Shown piece after piece: positions 38,471-50,639 of a stretch of 64,000 nucleotides of DNA. Numbering within the stretch: the first letter of the stretch is position 1; every line of letters begins with the position of its first letter. The notes below the pieces were generated by a model, which saw only the letters and a list, made by a program, of their open reading frames with translations, searched no databases and was not told the DNA's origin. This DNA is from Acanthochromis polyacanthus (Eukaryota; Chordata; Actinopteri; Pomacentridae). The DNA is taken from contig NC_067118.1 of assembly GCF_021347895.1 (NCBI RefSeq), positions 40,262,755 to 40,326,754 of the forward strand, given 5' to 3'. Both the position numbers and the translations under genes were made by a program.

Positions 38471-39189
38471 CTACGGTGGCCGACAGGGGCAAACACGCTG
38501 CAAACCGCAAAAGCGCTGCAAACACAGGAATGATCCAAAACCAAAAACTCACAAACGCATTAAAAAAAAAATGCTTCAAGAGAAACATGCTGCAATCACA
38601 GAAACGATGCAGAAGCAAAGACTTACAAAATCACAAAACAGATGCAAACGAAAAATGCTGCAAATATATAAAAACACACACAAACCTCCAGAACAACCGC
38701 AAGAGAAAAACGCTGCAAATTCAATCCACAACGTTTGTGCGCTGCTCTTCGATAATATAGTATAAAAATAATATTGTATAAAAGATGCCAGCCAAGTAAA
38801 ACATGATGCTAAAACTACATGAAAACATACTTTTTCACACTAAAAAATATCAGACACTTTCACTTTCTTCGTCCTCTGTTTCTCCTTCTTCTCTTCTTCT
38901 TCGTGTCTGGTGCACTTCTGTTGTGGATTGAATTTGCAGCGTTTTTCTCTTGCGGTTGTTCTGGGGGTTTGTGTGTGTTTTTATATATTTGCAGCATTTT
39001 TCATTTGCATCTGTTTTGTGATTTTGCAAGTCTGTTTCTGCGTCATTTCTGTGATTGCAGCATGTTTCTCTTGCAGCATTTTTTTTCTTGCATGTGTTTC
39101 ATGCGTTTGTGAGTTTTTGGTTTTGGATCATTTCTGTGTTTGCAGCGCTTTTGCGGTTTGCAGCGTGTTTGCCCCTGTCGGCCACCGTA
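38471..39189. mobile_element. 719-bp foldback element with 260-270-bp inverted arms
   Basis: The left arm (38472-38732) begins TACGGTGGCCGACAGGGGCA and its inverted copy (38920-39189) ends in the complement. A 187-bp spacer separates them. The arms consist of degenerate units containing GCTGCAAA. TGGAAC flanks both sides (38465-38470 and 39190-39195), a likely 6-bp target duplication. Open frames across the arms are by-products of the repeat. No transposase is present. Confidence 0.8.
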
Positions 39190-39195
39190 TGGAAC

Positions 39196-40900
39196 ATATT
39201 TGACAGCACTGCATAAAATACTGCCCCTTCACAGGCAGTGCTGGTGAAATCTGTTGGCTCAACCAATAACCGACAGCTCAGGCCTTTCCTGAGACACCCG
39301 GTGACCTCGACTAACACGGTCTCCTGGAAAAACGTTCTACTTTCCGTCTATCTGCCCTCAGGCCGATTCATGTTCTGTGTTATGGGTTCTGCTTGAAGTA
39401 ACATTAAAATAATTAGCTGGTCCAACACATCGCTGTCGTACTTCAAGAATCAGTGCAGATGCATGAAAATAAAGCTTAAAATCTGCACAAATTCGAATAC
39501 AAACCAAATTAAAATTCTACATTTGAGCTCAACTGGAAATGTAAAATCTCAATTGATCAACTTTCACCTGCAGTGTGACCATATCCCATACCTGTCACCG
39601 GATTTATTCAGTTGTGGTTCTTCTTTGGGCTGTCCAGTGAATTGGGGCTTTATTTGAAAAGCACAGATGTTATGTGTCATCATTAATACCCAATGTGCTT
39701 ATGCGAGGTTTCCATTCCCTCCCCTAGTTTTGTTGTCCTTTTATATCTCAATTAGGTGTGAAAGGGCGGAAGCATAATGAATGAAAATAGCAAATCAAAC
39801 TGGTGCAAAAAGCATCATTTGGCCGGACGTAATCACCCAGTGGACTCTTACATCCTGGTGGAACGGGAACACGAAAGGCCGCATATTTGGTTCTTTCAAT
39901 TCCGCTCAATGCAGGCTGATTACTTTAATGGCTTTGTCCTGCGCTACGCCGTGAAAATACTTGATCCTTTTTGCATTTTGTGTACCATTACTGCTGAGCA
40001 TTCACACAGAAACACACACAGTCACATGCGCATACTGGAGCAATGAGCACAGATGGGTATTATGTATTTAGTGGGGCTTTCTACCTCTCGCTGTCTTTTT
40101 TTATTACAACGTTTATTATAATGATGCGATGTCCCTTCAAGGCACAGTTCAAACGCTTGTATCAGATAAAAGCTGGGGCTGATAGTGGTTGCAGCGAGCA
40201 CGGTTGTGTCATGCTGTTGTAGTAAAGCGTGGATATTATTGCTTAGACAAACTTGGCTGATTCGTCTGTTTCTCTCGCTGCCGTGCTGCTGTTTGTGGAT
40301 AATTTGTAATGTTCTGGAACTAACAACGCTCGAACTAAATGGCAGCGACCAGGCAACAGTTGACTGGGAGTTAGAACAAAGGCACCATCTGATGTCTCCA
40401 ATGATTCAGAGAGGATTTATTGTTCAGAGAAACACTTTGGGATCTGGGGGGACACAAGCCGGGTGTCAGACTGTTCTGCTACAAATATAAATCATGTGTT
40501 AAATTCATATCAGGATGCAATTAGGAAAAGTAGACAACAGAAACTTTTCCTACTACACTGCAGATGAAAGAGCTCCTTCCATCAGACCAGATGTGTATTC
40601 TACACCCATCAGCTACAAAGAACCAGTAATCCTGGGCCAAAGCGCCCCTCGTATATGCTTATCATTATTTCTATTTTCACACTGCACTTAGACTTGTCAA
40701 TATGATTTGATATTGGAAATACCAACAATCATGCACTTTGATGTAAATACCAGCACCTTATTTCTTCGACCAGCACAATTTTCAGGTTAATTGTGCATTC
40801 TTTTTTTACACTGATTTCCTTATGTTTCTTAAATATAACATGTGTGGGCTACTACACACCTTGAAATTGCTCAAGGGGATGCATGAAGTCTCTGTCTATC
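39196..40900. other. Intergenic, nothing recognised
   Basis: No supported gene, RNA or repeat. Confidence 0.5.
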
Positions 40901-40902
40901 TA

Positions 40903-41130
40903 CACTACCAGTCAAAAGTTTGGACACACCTTCTCATTCAATGGTTTTTATTTAATTACTTTCTACATTGTAGATTAATACCGAAGACATCAAAGCTATA
41001 AAATAATACATATGGAATTATGTTGTAAACAAAAAAGTGGCAAGTATTCACTATTAATCTACAACGTAGAAAATAATACAAAGAAATCAAAAGCATTGAC
41101 TGAAAAGGTGTGTCCAAACTTTTAACTGGT
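40903..41130. mobile_element. Palindromic Tc1-like MITE
   Basis: The left end CACTACCAGTCAAAAGTTTG continues GACACACCTT, and the right end is its inverted copy AAGGTGTGTCC...AACTGGT. TA lies at both borders (40901-40902 and 41131-41132). The inner sequence also pairs (TTTCTACATTGTAGATTAAT with ATTAATCTACAACGTAGAAA), so most of the 228 bp can fold into one hairpin. Confidence 0.85.
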
Positions 41131-41173
41131 TATCTATCTATCTATCCGCCCACCCATCCATCCATCTATCTAA
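41131..41173. repeat. (TATC)n/(CATC)n microsatellite
   Basis: Short TATC and CATC runs start right at the MITE border. Confidence 0.85.
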
Positions 41174-41960
41174 TACTGAGGCATGAACTCCACTGAACTC
41201 TGAAGGTGTCCTGTGGTGTCCTAAAGATGCTCGGTCCGATTGAGATCTGGGGAGTTTTAAGGCCAATTCAACACCTTGAACTTGCCTCAAACCATTTTGC
41301 AGAGGGACAGGATGCATTATCATGTTGAAAGAGGCCGTTAGAGAATACTGTTGTCATAAGAGTTATACACAGTCTGGAACAGCGTTTAGGTGGGTGGCAT
41401 GTGTCAAATTAACCCAAATGTCTCTGAGTCGAACTTTACCCAGCGTGTCACACAACAGTTGCCTTATTCCCATAGTGCATTCTGTTACTCGCATCTCCTC
41501 CCCAGATAAATGACACACACAGACATCGTTATGATAAGAAAGAAAATGTGATGCTTACATGCCCAATGCAAGTTCTTTAGGTGGTCAACACGGGCACTTT
41601 AACCGATCTTTACCGTTCTGACACTTTTCTATTAAATCTGTTCAGCCATTATGACTTCCAGCAGTTTGTGCTACAGCGAAATATGCAATCAGAGCACGCA
41701 AGAATTCCTGGGATCACTCCTGGTAGGTGCCAACCTCTGCAAACTGAGAAGACCCTACAACACCTACTGCTTTGGAGATGCCCAGTCATCTCACTCCCAC
41801 AATCTGGTCTTTATCAAAGTCTCTCAGACTCTCGTACGTCGCCATTGTTCCTGTTTCCAACACATCAACCTCAAGAAGTGACTGTCCAGCGGCTGCCTAA
41901 TATATCGCAATGAGATAATACATGTTAACTTTACATGTGAATGGATTTAATGCGACTGTT
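41174..41960. mobile_element. Truncated copy of the GCCACAAC-ended DNA element family
   Basis: Sequence from 'gaggcatgaactccactgaa' through 'gattgagatctgggga' to 'ccaacacatcaacctcaaga' resembles the interior of a common fish repeat whose shorter copy lies at 20551-20957. Both terminal inverted repeats are missing. The open frame at 41651-41881 belongs to this repeat and is not a host gene. The family link rests partly on memory. Confidence 0.5.
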
Positions 41961-42133
41961 TAGTGTTTAATAACTACTTGTTTTCTCTCTGCTTGAAGTG
42001 CTTCTGTACTCTAATTCCATCATTATTTCCATTTTGTACATAATTAGGGGAAAAGCGAGTAAATCATGACTTCCATGAATCCTGGACTTAACATCCACGG
42101 CAGCTTTCCGTCTACTGGAAAGATGAAAATGTA

Positions 42134-42477
42134 CACTACGGTTCAAAAGTTTGGGGTCACCAAGACAATTTCATGTTTTCCATGAAAACTTAAACTTTTA
42201 TTTATCTGCTAGCATAACTGCATAAGGGTTTTCTAATCATCAATGAGCCTTTCAACACCATTAGCTAAAACAATGTAGCATTAGAACACAGGAGTGATGG
42301 TTGCTGGAAATGTTCCTCTGTACCCCTATGGAGATATTCCATTAAAAATCAGCCGCTTCCAGCTAGAACAGTCACTAACCACAATAACTATGTCTTCACT
42401 GGATTTCTGATTAATTTAATGTTATCTTCACTGAAAAAACTACTTTTCTTTCAAATATAAAGACATTTCTAAGTGAC
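42134..42477 (-). mobile_element. Tc1-like MITE, copy 3 (inverted, one end decayed)
   Basis: Inverted relative to the copies at 2622 and 21537. The left end CACTACGGTTCAAAAGTTTG is intact and the other end stops at about GTGAC without the terminal TTTTGAAC. The body carries the complement of the shared segments, such as 'ggagatattccattaaaa'. Confidence 0.82.
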
Positions 42478-43893
42478 ATTTCTGTAATGATCCTCAAGTC
42501 AGTCCATGAAACAAACAAATTCCACATTTCTGCCAAGTTTGCCACTATTTTTGTTGATTTAAATTTCGACTGCTGTTCTTTTAGTCACGCTTTATTCTTG
42601 TCGCACTCTCTTCTTCCTCTGCAGTGATTTATTGCCACTCATCTGGAGAATCAGCTCAGAGTTGTACTTTGAGGAAACATGCTTAAACATCTGTGAAATT
42701 ACTATTTTTTTTTCATTCAGATGATTTGAAAAGTCTTAGTGCAGTCTGAGGATTGCAGAGATACTTGAAGGAAGGTTTGTGGTTTTGATAATGCCAAAAA
42801 TCTCTGTGCACGCTAATAAATGTTGGGACACAAACTGGGGCCGAATGCTCACTTTTCCACCAAGCCACACTTTCCACAGAGATCAGAAACTGGTTTCATA
42901 TTTGCAACAGTTTTGGAGGTTGCACACAAATTATGCCATATTTCGCTGTTAGATTTAGAGGACTGTCCACCATGTCACATTCTCCCTGCAGCTCCTTATT
43001 CACTGATGCTACCTAACCTCCTCACCGCTCTACCTGCCACCTTGGAATGAGGGAATGCCAGACGAAGGTTGACTTTTTTTTCCAAGTTTTGCTCAAGTTT
43101 CTCTTGGCTTTGGCATGCATTTCCTTCCTGTGTGGGTGAGGATCTATTCCCTTTCCAAGCTGTTAGTCCCACTGGTGCATTTTTTGGGGGCAGCAGAAAT
43201 AAACTTGACTTGACTTTAAAAAGCACTTGGCACACATGCAAACACACAATGACATATTCACGGCTCGCCCTCCGAAGCTCACATCTGCGTGAACTGTGCG
43301 TCCGAGTCAAACTTTACCTGCAGTGTCGGATTTGACATCTCTACTGTCCATGATAAGGAGTAAGGGACACAGAGTTTGACTTGTCGGGGCTCATAACACC
43401 TAAGTTCTTATAACTTTTCACACTCCAGCGATCGCGAGCTCCCCTAAGGAGCTGTGTCCTCTGCATCTTTCAGTCTAAATCACCTCGTTTCATTTGCCTC
43501 CATTATATTCCATCACGCCTTATATCTCCTGTATGACTTCGTGAAGCCTAATTTGCCCTCCATTGTCTCGGCGACACGCAGTGAGACACAACAGGGGCGC
43601 CTCTTCCTCAATTAGCGGTCAGCCATCCTCTTCTGGAATTCATCAGGCCTTGCCTACCTCGTTTATCCGCACTTCACTCTTCTTCTTAACTCCACATTTT
43701 CTGCCTGAGAGAAATCTCTCCTGACATGCACGATTACTAGAAAGCCTCTCACTGTCCTTTCCCATCATACTTATTCAGCTGTGATGGAGCCTAATTCTGC
43801 TCTATAGAAGTTGGGAGTGTGAAATTCGCTCTTTTCTATATGTCATTTGCTGCATGTGGATGGATATTTGCTCATCGAGAGAGCAATTTTCAC

Positions 43894-43924
<31 letters not shown>

Positions 43925-46371
43925 TTTTTCCTCCCTCTTTACTGGCTGCTGCTTGGAAAAAAAAGTGCCACAAAGCAAAAATATGTCTGAATGTGTAATG
44001 AATGTGCTGTCTTGTTGGGTCTACATTGAATACTGCACACAAAACGATAACACCGAGCTAATAGCTTGACTACAATGATGCTCACGTCCAGTATCATTGA
44101 CCTAATTGCCCCCTGAGCTCTTCTCGCTTTGGTAAAAAGCTCCCACTCTCACACCTACATGGTGTAATCATTAATTTATGATGATTCCTAGTTGGAGGCA
44201 GCGTGTTCAGACACCATTCAAAGCCTCGGGAGGAGACACTCGCTCGACATTTATGCGGCTACGAACACCTCAACGGGGTCGTGTCTTCAGAAAGTGACTT
44301 CACTGTACTCTACACCTTTTTTAAGGTTACAGTGCATTAATGCTACTTTTGTCCTCCGAGACCAATTTTCTCCTGTCTGCTTCTGAGCGCTGTAGGAGAG
44401 AAGAAGGGCTACTGTGGCGACGCTGCTCTCCGGCACCACACAGAGACAGAAAAATAAGCTCCGTCTGCAAAATATATGGAAGTGTGTGTTTTATTTCATT
44501 GTTTAAGCATGCAGCACGTTGGATTTATTGTGCATCAGGTGTATCTGTTATGGGAGGTGCAATGTTCAGAGATTTTGTGGTAAGATTCCTCCACACAGGA
44601 ACTCATAAGGAGTAGATTTTATAACTCTTATCAAAGACTGAATAAATAGTTGCCCCGAAGCACAACTGCAGTGTAGCATCCTATTAAATGTAATGAATTG
44701 CCAGCTGCCTTACATAACCAGTATTCCAGGAGACCTGGTGGGCTTCGAGGCCTGTGGGTTGGCTCATTCCCAGTATCCCGAAGATGGTAATGAAGAAGAT
44801 GAATGAAGATGGTAAATCTTATTGTCACTTCTATTATCTTTTATTGAAGGACCATGTGTTTCCCTCTCCCCAGACAGTCGGCAGCTCAGCGGTATATACA
44901 GTTTTTGGAAAGCGTCCATGCCACAGAGAGGAGTATAATCAGAAAACAACACAGCAGATCATAAAACCACACCACTATCAGAGAGAAATGTGTTGTCTGT
45001 ACTTGTTTTGCTCTCTTCTGTTCTGCAGAGTAGAGGGAAAACTTTTCAGAGCCTTCAACGCAATTTATAAATAGTCATCACTATACCGGTCAGAGGGCCA
45101 GCGTGCACGTAGAGTGTCGACAGCTGCATTTAAAATCACGTGGCGCAGTCACAAATGTGGAGCAAAATGTTTCAAAATTAAGAAATTAATCGTGCAGTCG
45201 GATGCCTGAAATGAAAAGCTGCATTTGCTTATTGTATCTCCAATGACAGGCACATAAAGAAGCTTCTCTTATTAGAAACCAGCAACGAGAAACCTGGGAG
45301 CGATGAAAATGATGTGTTTTTTCTATTAGCTAAACTTCTAATCACTGGGATGTTATTATTGGTTGATTTGGAAACACCTTTAGTTGCTAGCTGTTGCAGC
45401 CAAAGCGATTTAATACCACAGCTCTCAGAATTCTGGAGGCAGCAAACATTTCTTGAACATCTCCTTCGTCAAAAACACAACAGAACAACAACTGCTGTAT
45501 CTGTTTAAGAGGCAGCCAAACAAACTCACTTGGTATTATAAAGAAGTCAATCAATAATTGGCACTCAGTGCAAGTAGTTTTCACACCACACAGTGCAGAG
45601 CGCAGCGAGCGGAGCTGTGCACCTTGCCAAAGGATTTGAAAGTCCTTCTGTTGCTTCACGTTCTGTTATTCCTTGCACACATTTGAAAATGCTTCACTTT
45701 AAAAAAAAAATATTGCTGAAAAAAAAAATTGTTTGTTGTTGCCTCTTTCTGTGGAAGCATTTTGATGAATGTCAGCGCTGACCTCCATGACAAATCCATT
45801 GCGTTTCCAGTGACTGCTTCACAATAAATGTGTTTCACCAATTCAGCCCTTTTAATGTGAAGTAGCAGCGCTGGTGAGTGCAGGGCTCTCACATTCCTCG
45901 TGTGGGTTCTGAAAGGTGGGAAAGGGTCACTGTCGCGCACCATCGCAATGAAATCTATTTTATAGAGAGCAAATCACAGGATGTCAATTCACTGAACTGA
46001 TTCAATTCAATTCATTGAATAGCTGCTGCTGAAAAATAAAAGTCGACCGCAGACAGCCGACTATCAAAGCAGGGTTTGACTCTCAGCTCAGTTCAATTCA
46101 ATGGAATTCAGTTTTGTTTTCAGATAGCATCAATTAGTCATCTCAGGGCACTTCACATGCCCAGGTCAAGACTCTGCGGTATTGTATTATAGAAAGGAAC
46201 CTGAATGGAAGAATTTCCTTAAAGCGAACTGTGGCTGTAGGAAGGGTGGGAAAAAAAAGAAAAATCTCCCGCAGAAACAAACTAAGGAAATCTGCGCTGA
46301 CTTCATGAAAAGCTTCGGTGCTACTGCCTTATTTGTAATGGCAAACCAATAGCAAATGTCATGACCGTACT
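42478..46371. other. Intergenic, nothing recognised except a short repeat
   Basis: No supported gene. A CAGT microsatellite is listed separately. Sequence near 46080-46180 ('catctcagggcacttcacatg') resembles a common short fish repeat but is too brief to delimit. Confidence 0.5.
43895..43918. repeat. (CAGT)n microsatellite
   Basis: Five to six CAGT units. Confidence 0.9.
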
Positions 46372-47118
46372 TAGGCATGGGCCGGTTACCGGTTTTAAGG
46401 TATACCACGGTATGAAAAAGTCAAGGTTTCAAAACCACTAAAATTTTCCGTCATACCGTTCCTGCGGTATGAGCGTTTTTTTAATGTGACGTCTCATCAG
46501 GGAGAAAGTAGAGGTCCCTCACGCTGTGTGAAGCTGCAGCCTAAAGCGCCCCTCCGCCCGCTCACCTGCGTTTGTTGTGAGTGACAAGCAGGCAGCTCTG
46601 CAGGCTGTGTGATGGCTGAAGGAGGCGAGCCCCCGGAACTTTTTCCGCCGTCCAAGCGGACTAAGTCGGCTGTTTGGGAATACTTCGGCTACCGTAAAAA
46701 GCCAGACGGCCACGGCTTGGAGGAAGAAGGTCGCTCGACGTGCAAAACGTGCTTGAGGACAGTGGCAGCCCGAGGAGGCAATACATCGAATATGATAGCG
46801 CATCTACGGGAGCACCACCCATCGCTGTATGCTAAATTAAAGGTAAAGTTAATGCTGTCTTGAAATGAACGAGCGTATTAGCGTCTGACATTAGTGAAAT
46901 GAGCTTGTTACCGAGGCAGATATGGTAACTACCATATCTTATCTTTTCTTCATCTATCTTTTAGTAACTTTTTTATATTTTAACTGAGGCAGATATGGTA
47001 ACTAGCTTGCTAAGGATTTATCTTAGCATGCTAGTTAGTTGAGTTTTAGAGCTGCAATCATAATACCGTGAAACCGTGATATTTTTGCCTAAGGTTATCT
47101 CATACCGGCCCATGCCTA
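46372..47118 (+). mobile_element. 747-bp hAT derivative carrying a BED zinc-finger exon
   Basis: Terminal inverted repeats TAGGCATGGGCCGG and CCGGCCCATGCCTA are perfect over 14 bp. A perfect 8-bp target duplication ACCGTACT flanks the element (46364-46371 and 47119-47126), the hAT signature. A frame at 46609-46863 encodes a BED-type zinc finger. No catalytic hAT domain fits in the remaining length, so the copy is an internally deleted derivative. Confidence 0.9.
46609..46863 (+). CDS. BED-type zinc-finger fragment of a hAT transposase
   Basis: The 84-codon frame begins MAEGGEPPELFPP and carries SAVWEYFGY, then CKTCLRTV and MIAHLREHHPSLYAKLK. The W...F..C..C......H...H layout is that of BED zinc fingers, which bind transposon ends in hAT and ZBED proteins. 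A good splice donor (AAAG-GTAAAG) follows at 46843, suggesting that it was exon 1 of the parent transposase. The start is the first ATG of the frame, with no stop inside. Alone it could bind DNA but not transpose. Confidence 0.7.
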   Translation: MMAEGGEPPELFPPSKRTKSAVWEYFGYRKKPDGHGLEEEGRSTCKTCLRTVAARGGNTSNMIAHLREHHPSLYAKLKVKLMLS

Positions 47119-47126
47119 ACCGTACT

Positions 47127-48009
47127 GCTAACATGAAGGCGCTGCAAATGAAACGTATTATTGCCTTGTCTAATACTTCTCAAGCAGTGGTGTTTGAAAA
47201 GCAGCTGAATAACTATGATTGTAGAGAAATATTTGAGGAGATTCTGTTGGCAAATGTACTCTTTTTGCATTTGATTTAATCTGGAAAGTCTAAAGGGTGA
47301 ATACCACTTTACAGCATTGGTTAGTTTCAAGCTATAGGGTTCATGTTTTACAGTTATTCTGCTTAGAATAAACTCAGAGTTACAACTAAATGTGGTTTTC
47401 AGCCTCCTGTTCATTTTAATTCATCAAGAGCAGCCCAGCAGACACACATAATAGTTCTGTTCATGAAATTTAACCTGCAGAAAGTGTGGTAATATATGGT
47501 AAAAAGGCAAAAGGGCTGGTTAAATAGAGACAAAATGTCCCACAGCAGAGGCAGCAGCACTATGTATGTATACTGAGTGGTTATTTCAGGCTTTTCCAAA
47601 GGCATTATTTCTAAAGCTCGTACTCTTGGATTGGTGGAGTGTGCAATTTTCACTTGCACAGCGACTGCAGAGAGCGAAAAGGACCTTTTTCCAAGGATGA
47701 CAAAGCGGAATACACTATTGTAGTCTTCTCTGTGACATTCCACTCTTTAGACAGAGGGAATTATGGGCTGTGATCAATAGCAGAGAGCGAGGAGGCCCTG
47801 ATACAACAGAGGCGGCTATCACAGCAACTGTAATTTCGAGCATGCATTATTCAGCGGCGCTGTGAAGATCTGTGAAGCTTCAAGATTATTTACACTCTGA
47901 GAAGCATTGGCAGGGCAATTGCAGGCATGTCCTATAGAGCACCAAGGTAATATCTCAGCATTTGGGAAGAAATACAAGTTTTGTAAATTTGAGCCCGCAC
48001 AATACATAC

Positions 48010-48042
<33 letters not shown>

Positions 48043-49057
48043 GTATCGCAAAGCTAGTCCATCATCGTTAGTCCTGACTGCTGACCGTGAGTAATCTACA
48101 AAATGTCAATAGGACGGCAGAATTATTGTGAGGGAATCTCTCTCTGCCACATATCAAAACCTGACTCGCCTGCTGTTTATTTCAAGAAGACAGCAGTCAG
48201 TATTGTTGTGTTGTACATGCTTGTGGGCTATTTTTTGCAGTCGTCTGTGTGTCTAGGCCTTTACATTCATTATGGTAATTATCCATGGCAGCCAGCGATG
48301 ACTCCTGCATGCTGTGTGTCCACTGAGCTGGCGTCACAGGAAGGGCATGGCCCACGCACTGCGGCCTGCATTAACACGCACGGTGCTGTCTGCATGTGAG
48401 CGTGTTCGAGTCTGCGTGCCCCTGCTACACGCGTTCCCTGCAAATATAGCTCGAGCTCGCCGTCCTTCTGTTTCCGAGTCCTTCCCCCTCGCTCTCTGTA
48501 TCCTCTCCGTCTGTGTCGGGCTGCTGGGTGTGATTCTCGGGCTCTGTAGCTGTAAGCGTAAACATCTCTCCATCTCCACATGAAGACAAACAGGGGGGCA
48601 TTATCAGGCAGAGGGACAGACCCTGCATTCAATCTTTGACTATAAATAACCTCCTTCCACCTCCTCATTGACATTCATGAGATGAAAAAGCAGCTTGGAA
48701 AAGAAAGGCCACTCTGTTTGCAGTCTTATTCATCCCATTTGTCTAATCAAACATCGCTGCATCGAATTATCATATCCGTGTCATTCTCCTTGTCCTGCTT
48801 CATACGAGCCTGTTCGCGCTGGACAATTCTAACCCGCACCTGTTGACGTCTTTGCAGAACTTTTTCCCAGAACAAAACAGATACGATTAGTTGTTTGCTG
48901 AGACTTACAGGGGAGGATGTCTGTATTAGAGACAAGAGCTCCAAAGGTAATAAAACCAGCCAACCAGCGCCTCCAAATCTCATCATTTAACATGTTCTAT
49001 CATCGTATTAACAACTTAAGATTACATAAATCTTTTATAATCCCACAGCAGAGAAAT
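47127..49057. other. Intergenic with a TA microsatellite
   Basis: No supported gene. 48330-48560 is locally richer in CG dinucleotides than its surroundings, with long open frames on both strands but no recognisable domain. Confidence 0.45.
48009..48044. repeat. (TA)n microsatellite
   Basis: About 16 TA units after a short imperfect start. Confidence 0.9.
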
Positions 49058-49440
49058 CTGCAATAGTGCAGCAGCAAAAGGGGCAGTGCAAATGTGTAGG
49101 GAACATCAGTAGAAAATACAGCAAAAATATTGAAAAGTACTGTTAATATTGTGCAGATTCTTCCATAAGTGGATATTCAGGTTGTAGGTGGATGCACAGA
49201 TTCCTCTGAATGTAGAAAATAATGATTGCACACATTCTTCCATGAATAGAAATCCTGATATTACACAGATTCTTGTATAAAATGCACAAAATATTTAGAA
49301 TGCCACGGAGTCCCTTTAGCAGATAAATCCTTGAGTATGTTTTTACTGCAGAGCATGAACAGTCCACTGAGGTACAGTAAGTTGCTAAGAAAAGACATCG
49401 TATTTCCTTGCCAAAAATCCACTTTTGCTGCATTCCAGAT
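49058..49440. repeat. Dispersed repeat with 'GCACAGATT' period, second copy
   Basis: GTGCAGATTCTTCCATAA, GCACAGATTCCTCTGAAT, GCACACATTCTTCCATGA and ACACAGATTCTTGTATAA recur at 35-60-base spacing. The copy at 15960-16300 shares the same units. Confidence 0.5.
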
Positions 49441-49749
49441 GTCTACCCTTATACCAGCCTTTTTCTTTACAATCCTAGGTCTCATTTAAGTACGAGGCTA
49501 AACTAAAGTGAGAGCAGATAACTTCTGCTGCACACTGACCACAATCAGTGTTCCTGATGAGAAATATTTGAAATATCATCGGAAATTGTAGTCACGCCTA
49601 CATCCAATCAGCTCATTTTCTCCACGTGTTTAGTTGTATTTGATAGATATGAAGAGAATTTACAGTTATAGAGGCTAAAATGTAATTCTGGTGATTACAT
49701 AGGAGAGTGAAAACCATACCTTATGTGAAACTTTACATGACATATGAGA

Positions 49750-50630
49750 AAGTTAATATACAAAACCAAGAAATCAGTTCAGTGACAGAATTTAAGTATC
49801 TTCGGGTTGCATTAAACCCTCAACTTAAATTTAATCTCCACGTAAAAAGATTTCAAAAAAGTTAAAAAATCTGAACTGCTTTAAGTTAATCAGAAATGAT
49901 ATTCCTGACCAGGCAGCCCTACTGTACATGCACGTTATGATCTTCTCCCAGATCTCCTACTGTCTGACAGTTTGGGCTCAAGCAGCAACATTTACAATAA
50001 AACACGAGTTCATTAAGCAAGCAAGCTTCAAAAATTATGGATAAAAAAATCCAATTTGATGGCACCACTGTCTTATTTAAAAAAAAAAAAACACAATTTA
50101 CTAAGTTTAAAAAACTTCATTGATCTTTGTTTGATCAAATGAATCTTTAAATGCTTCAATAAATCAGCCACTCTGTGCATTTATCCAAAGACAGGACGGC
50201 AGCAGGTCACCAGAAACTTCACCGCCAATAAATGCAAACAAATTTCATATTACAGAACAACATCTGGATGGACAGACTTTTCACTCAAAGGCTGTCACAT
50301 CTGGAGTATGTGAGCAGATTCAAAAATGTTTACAGCAAAAGCAAAGTATTGGCTGAAAGAAAAACAAGAACGTACCCACCTATGGCATCTGTAAGGTCCG
50401 ACTGACAATGGATCATATCATTATGTGTGTATAGTGTAGTTTATAATGCTGTCTGTGCTGTTTTTATTGGTGTTGTTGGTCCTCTGCCTATTTTTACTGA
50501 AAAGCCCAACCAGGTACGGGAGTTGAAAATTAGCTTCATGCTGTACGCTCCATATGCAACACATCAGGTGTTATCCATGTTACTTGCATGGCCTCTGATC
50601 AAATAAATGAATAAATAAAAGACCATGGTT
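49750..50630 (+). pseudogene. Decayed LINE ORF2 3' end with 3' UTR
   Basis: The frame reads EFKYLRVALNPQLKFNLHV and, further on, MIFSQISYCLTVWAQAA. These match the EFKYLGVxLDxxLxFxxHV and IFSHISYCxxxW blocks of L2/Rex1-type LINE proteins. Stops and frameshifts interrupt it. The remnant ends in AATAAATGAATAAATAAAA at about 50600-50630, a LINE-like tail. Confidence 0.7.
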
Positions 50631-50639
50631 CAGTTACAC

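Noticed and set aside
38471..39189. Regular GCTGCAAA spacing considered as a CRISPR-like array
   Set aside because: Units are degenerate, arms are inverted rather than direct, and the genome is eukaryotic.
41651..41881. 76-codon frame considered as a small gene
   Set aside because: It lies wholly in sequence resembling a dispersed fish DNA element.
46519..46803. 94-codon minus-strand frame
   Set aside because: Antisense to the BED zinc-finger exon of the hAT derivative.
48279..48674. GC-richer patch with overlapping open frames on both strands, considered as a promoter island or exon
   Set aside because: No recognisable domain, no flanking exon chain, and overlapping frames are expected in GC-rich sequence.
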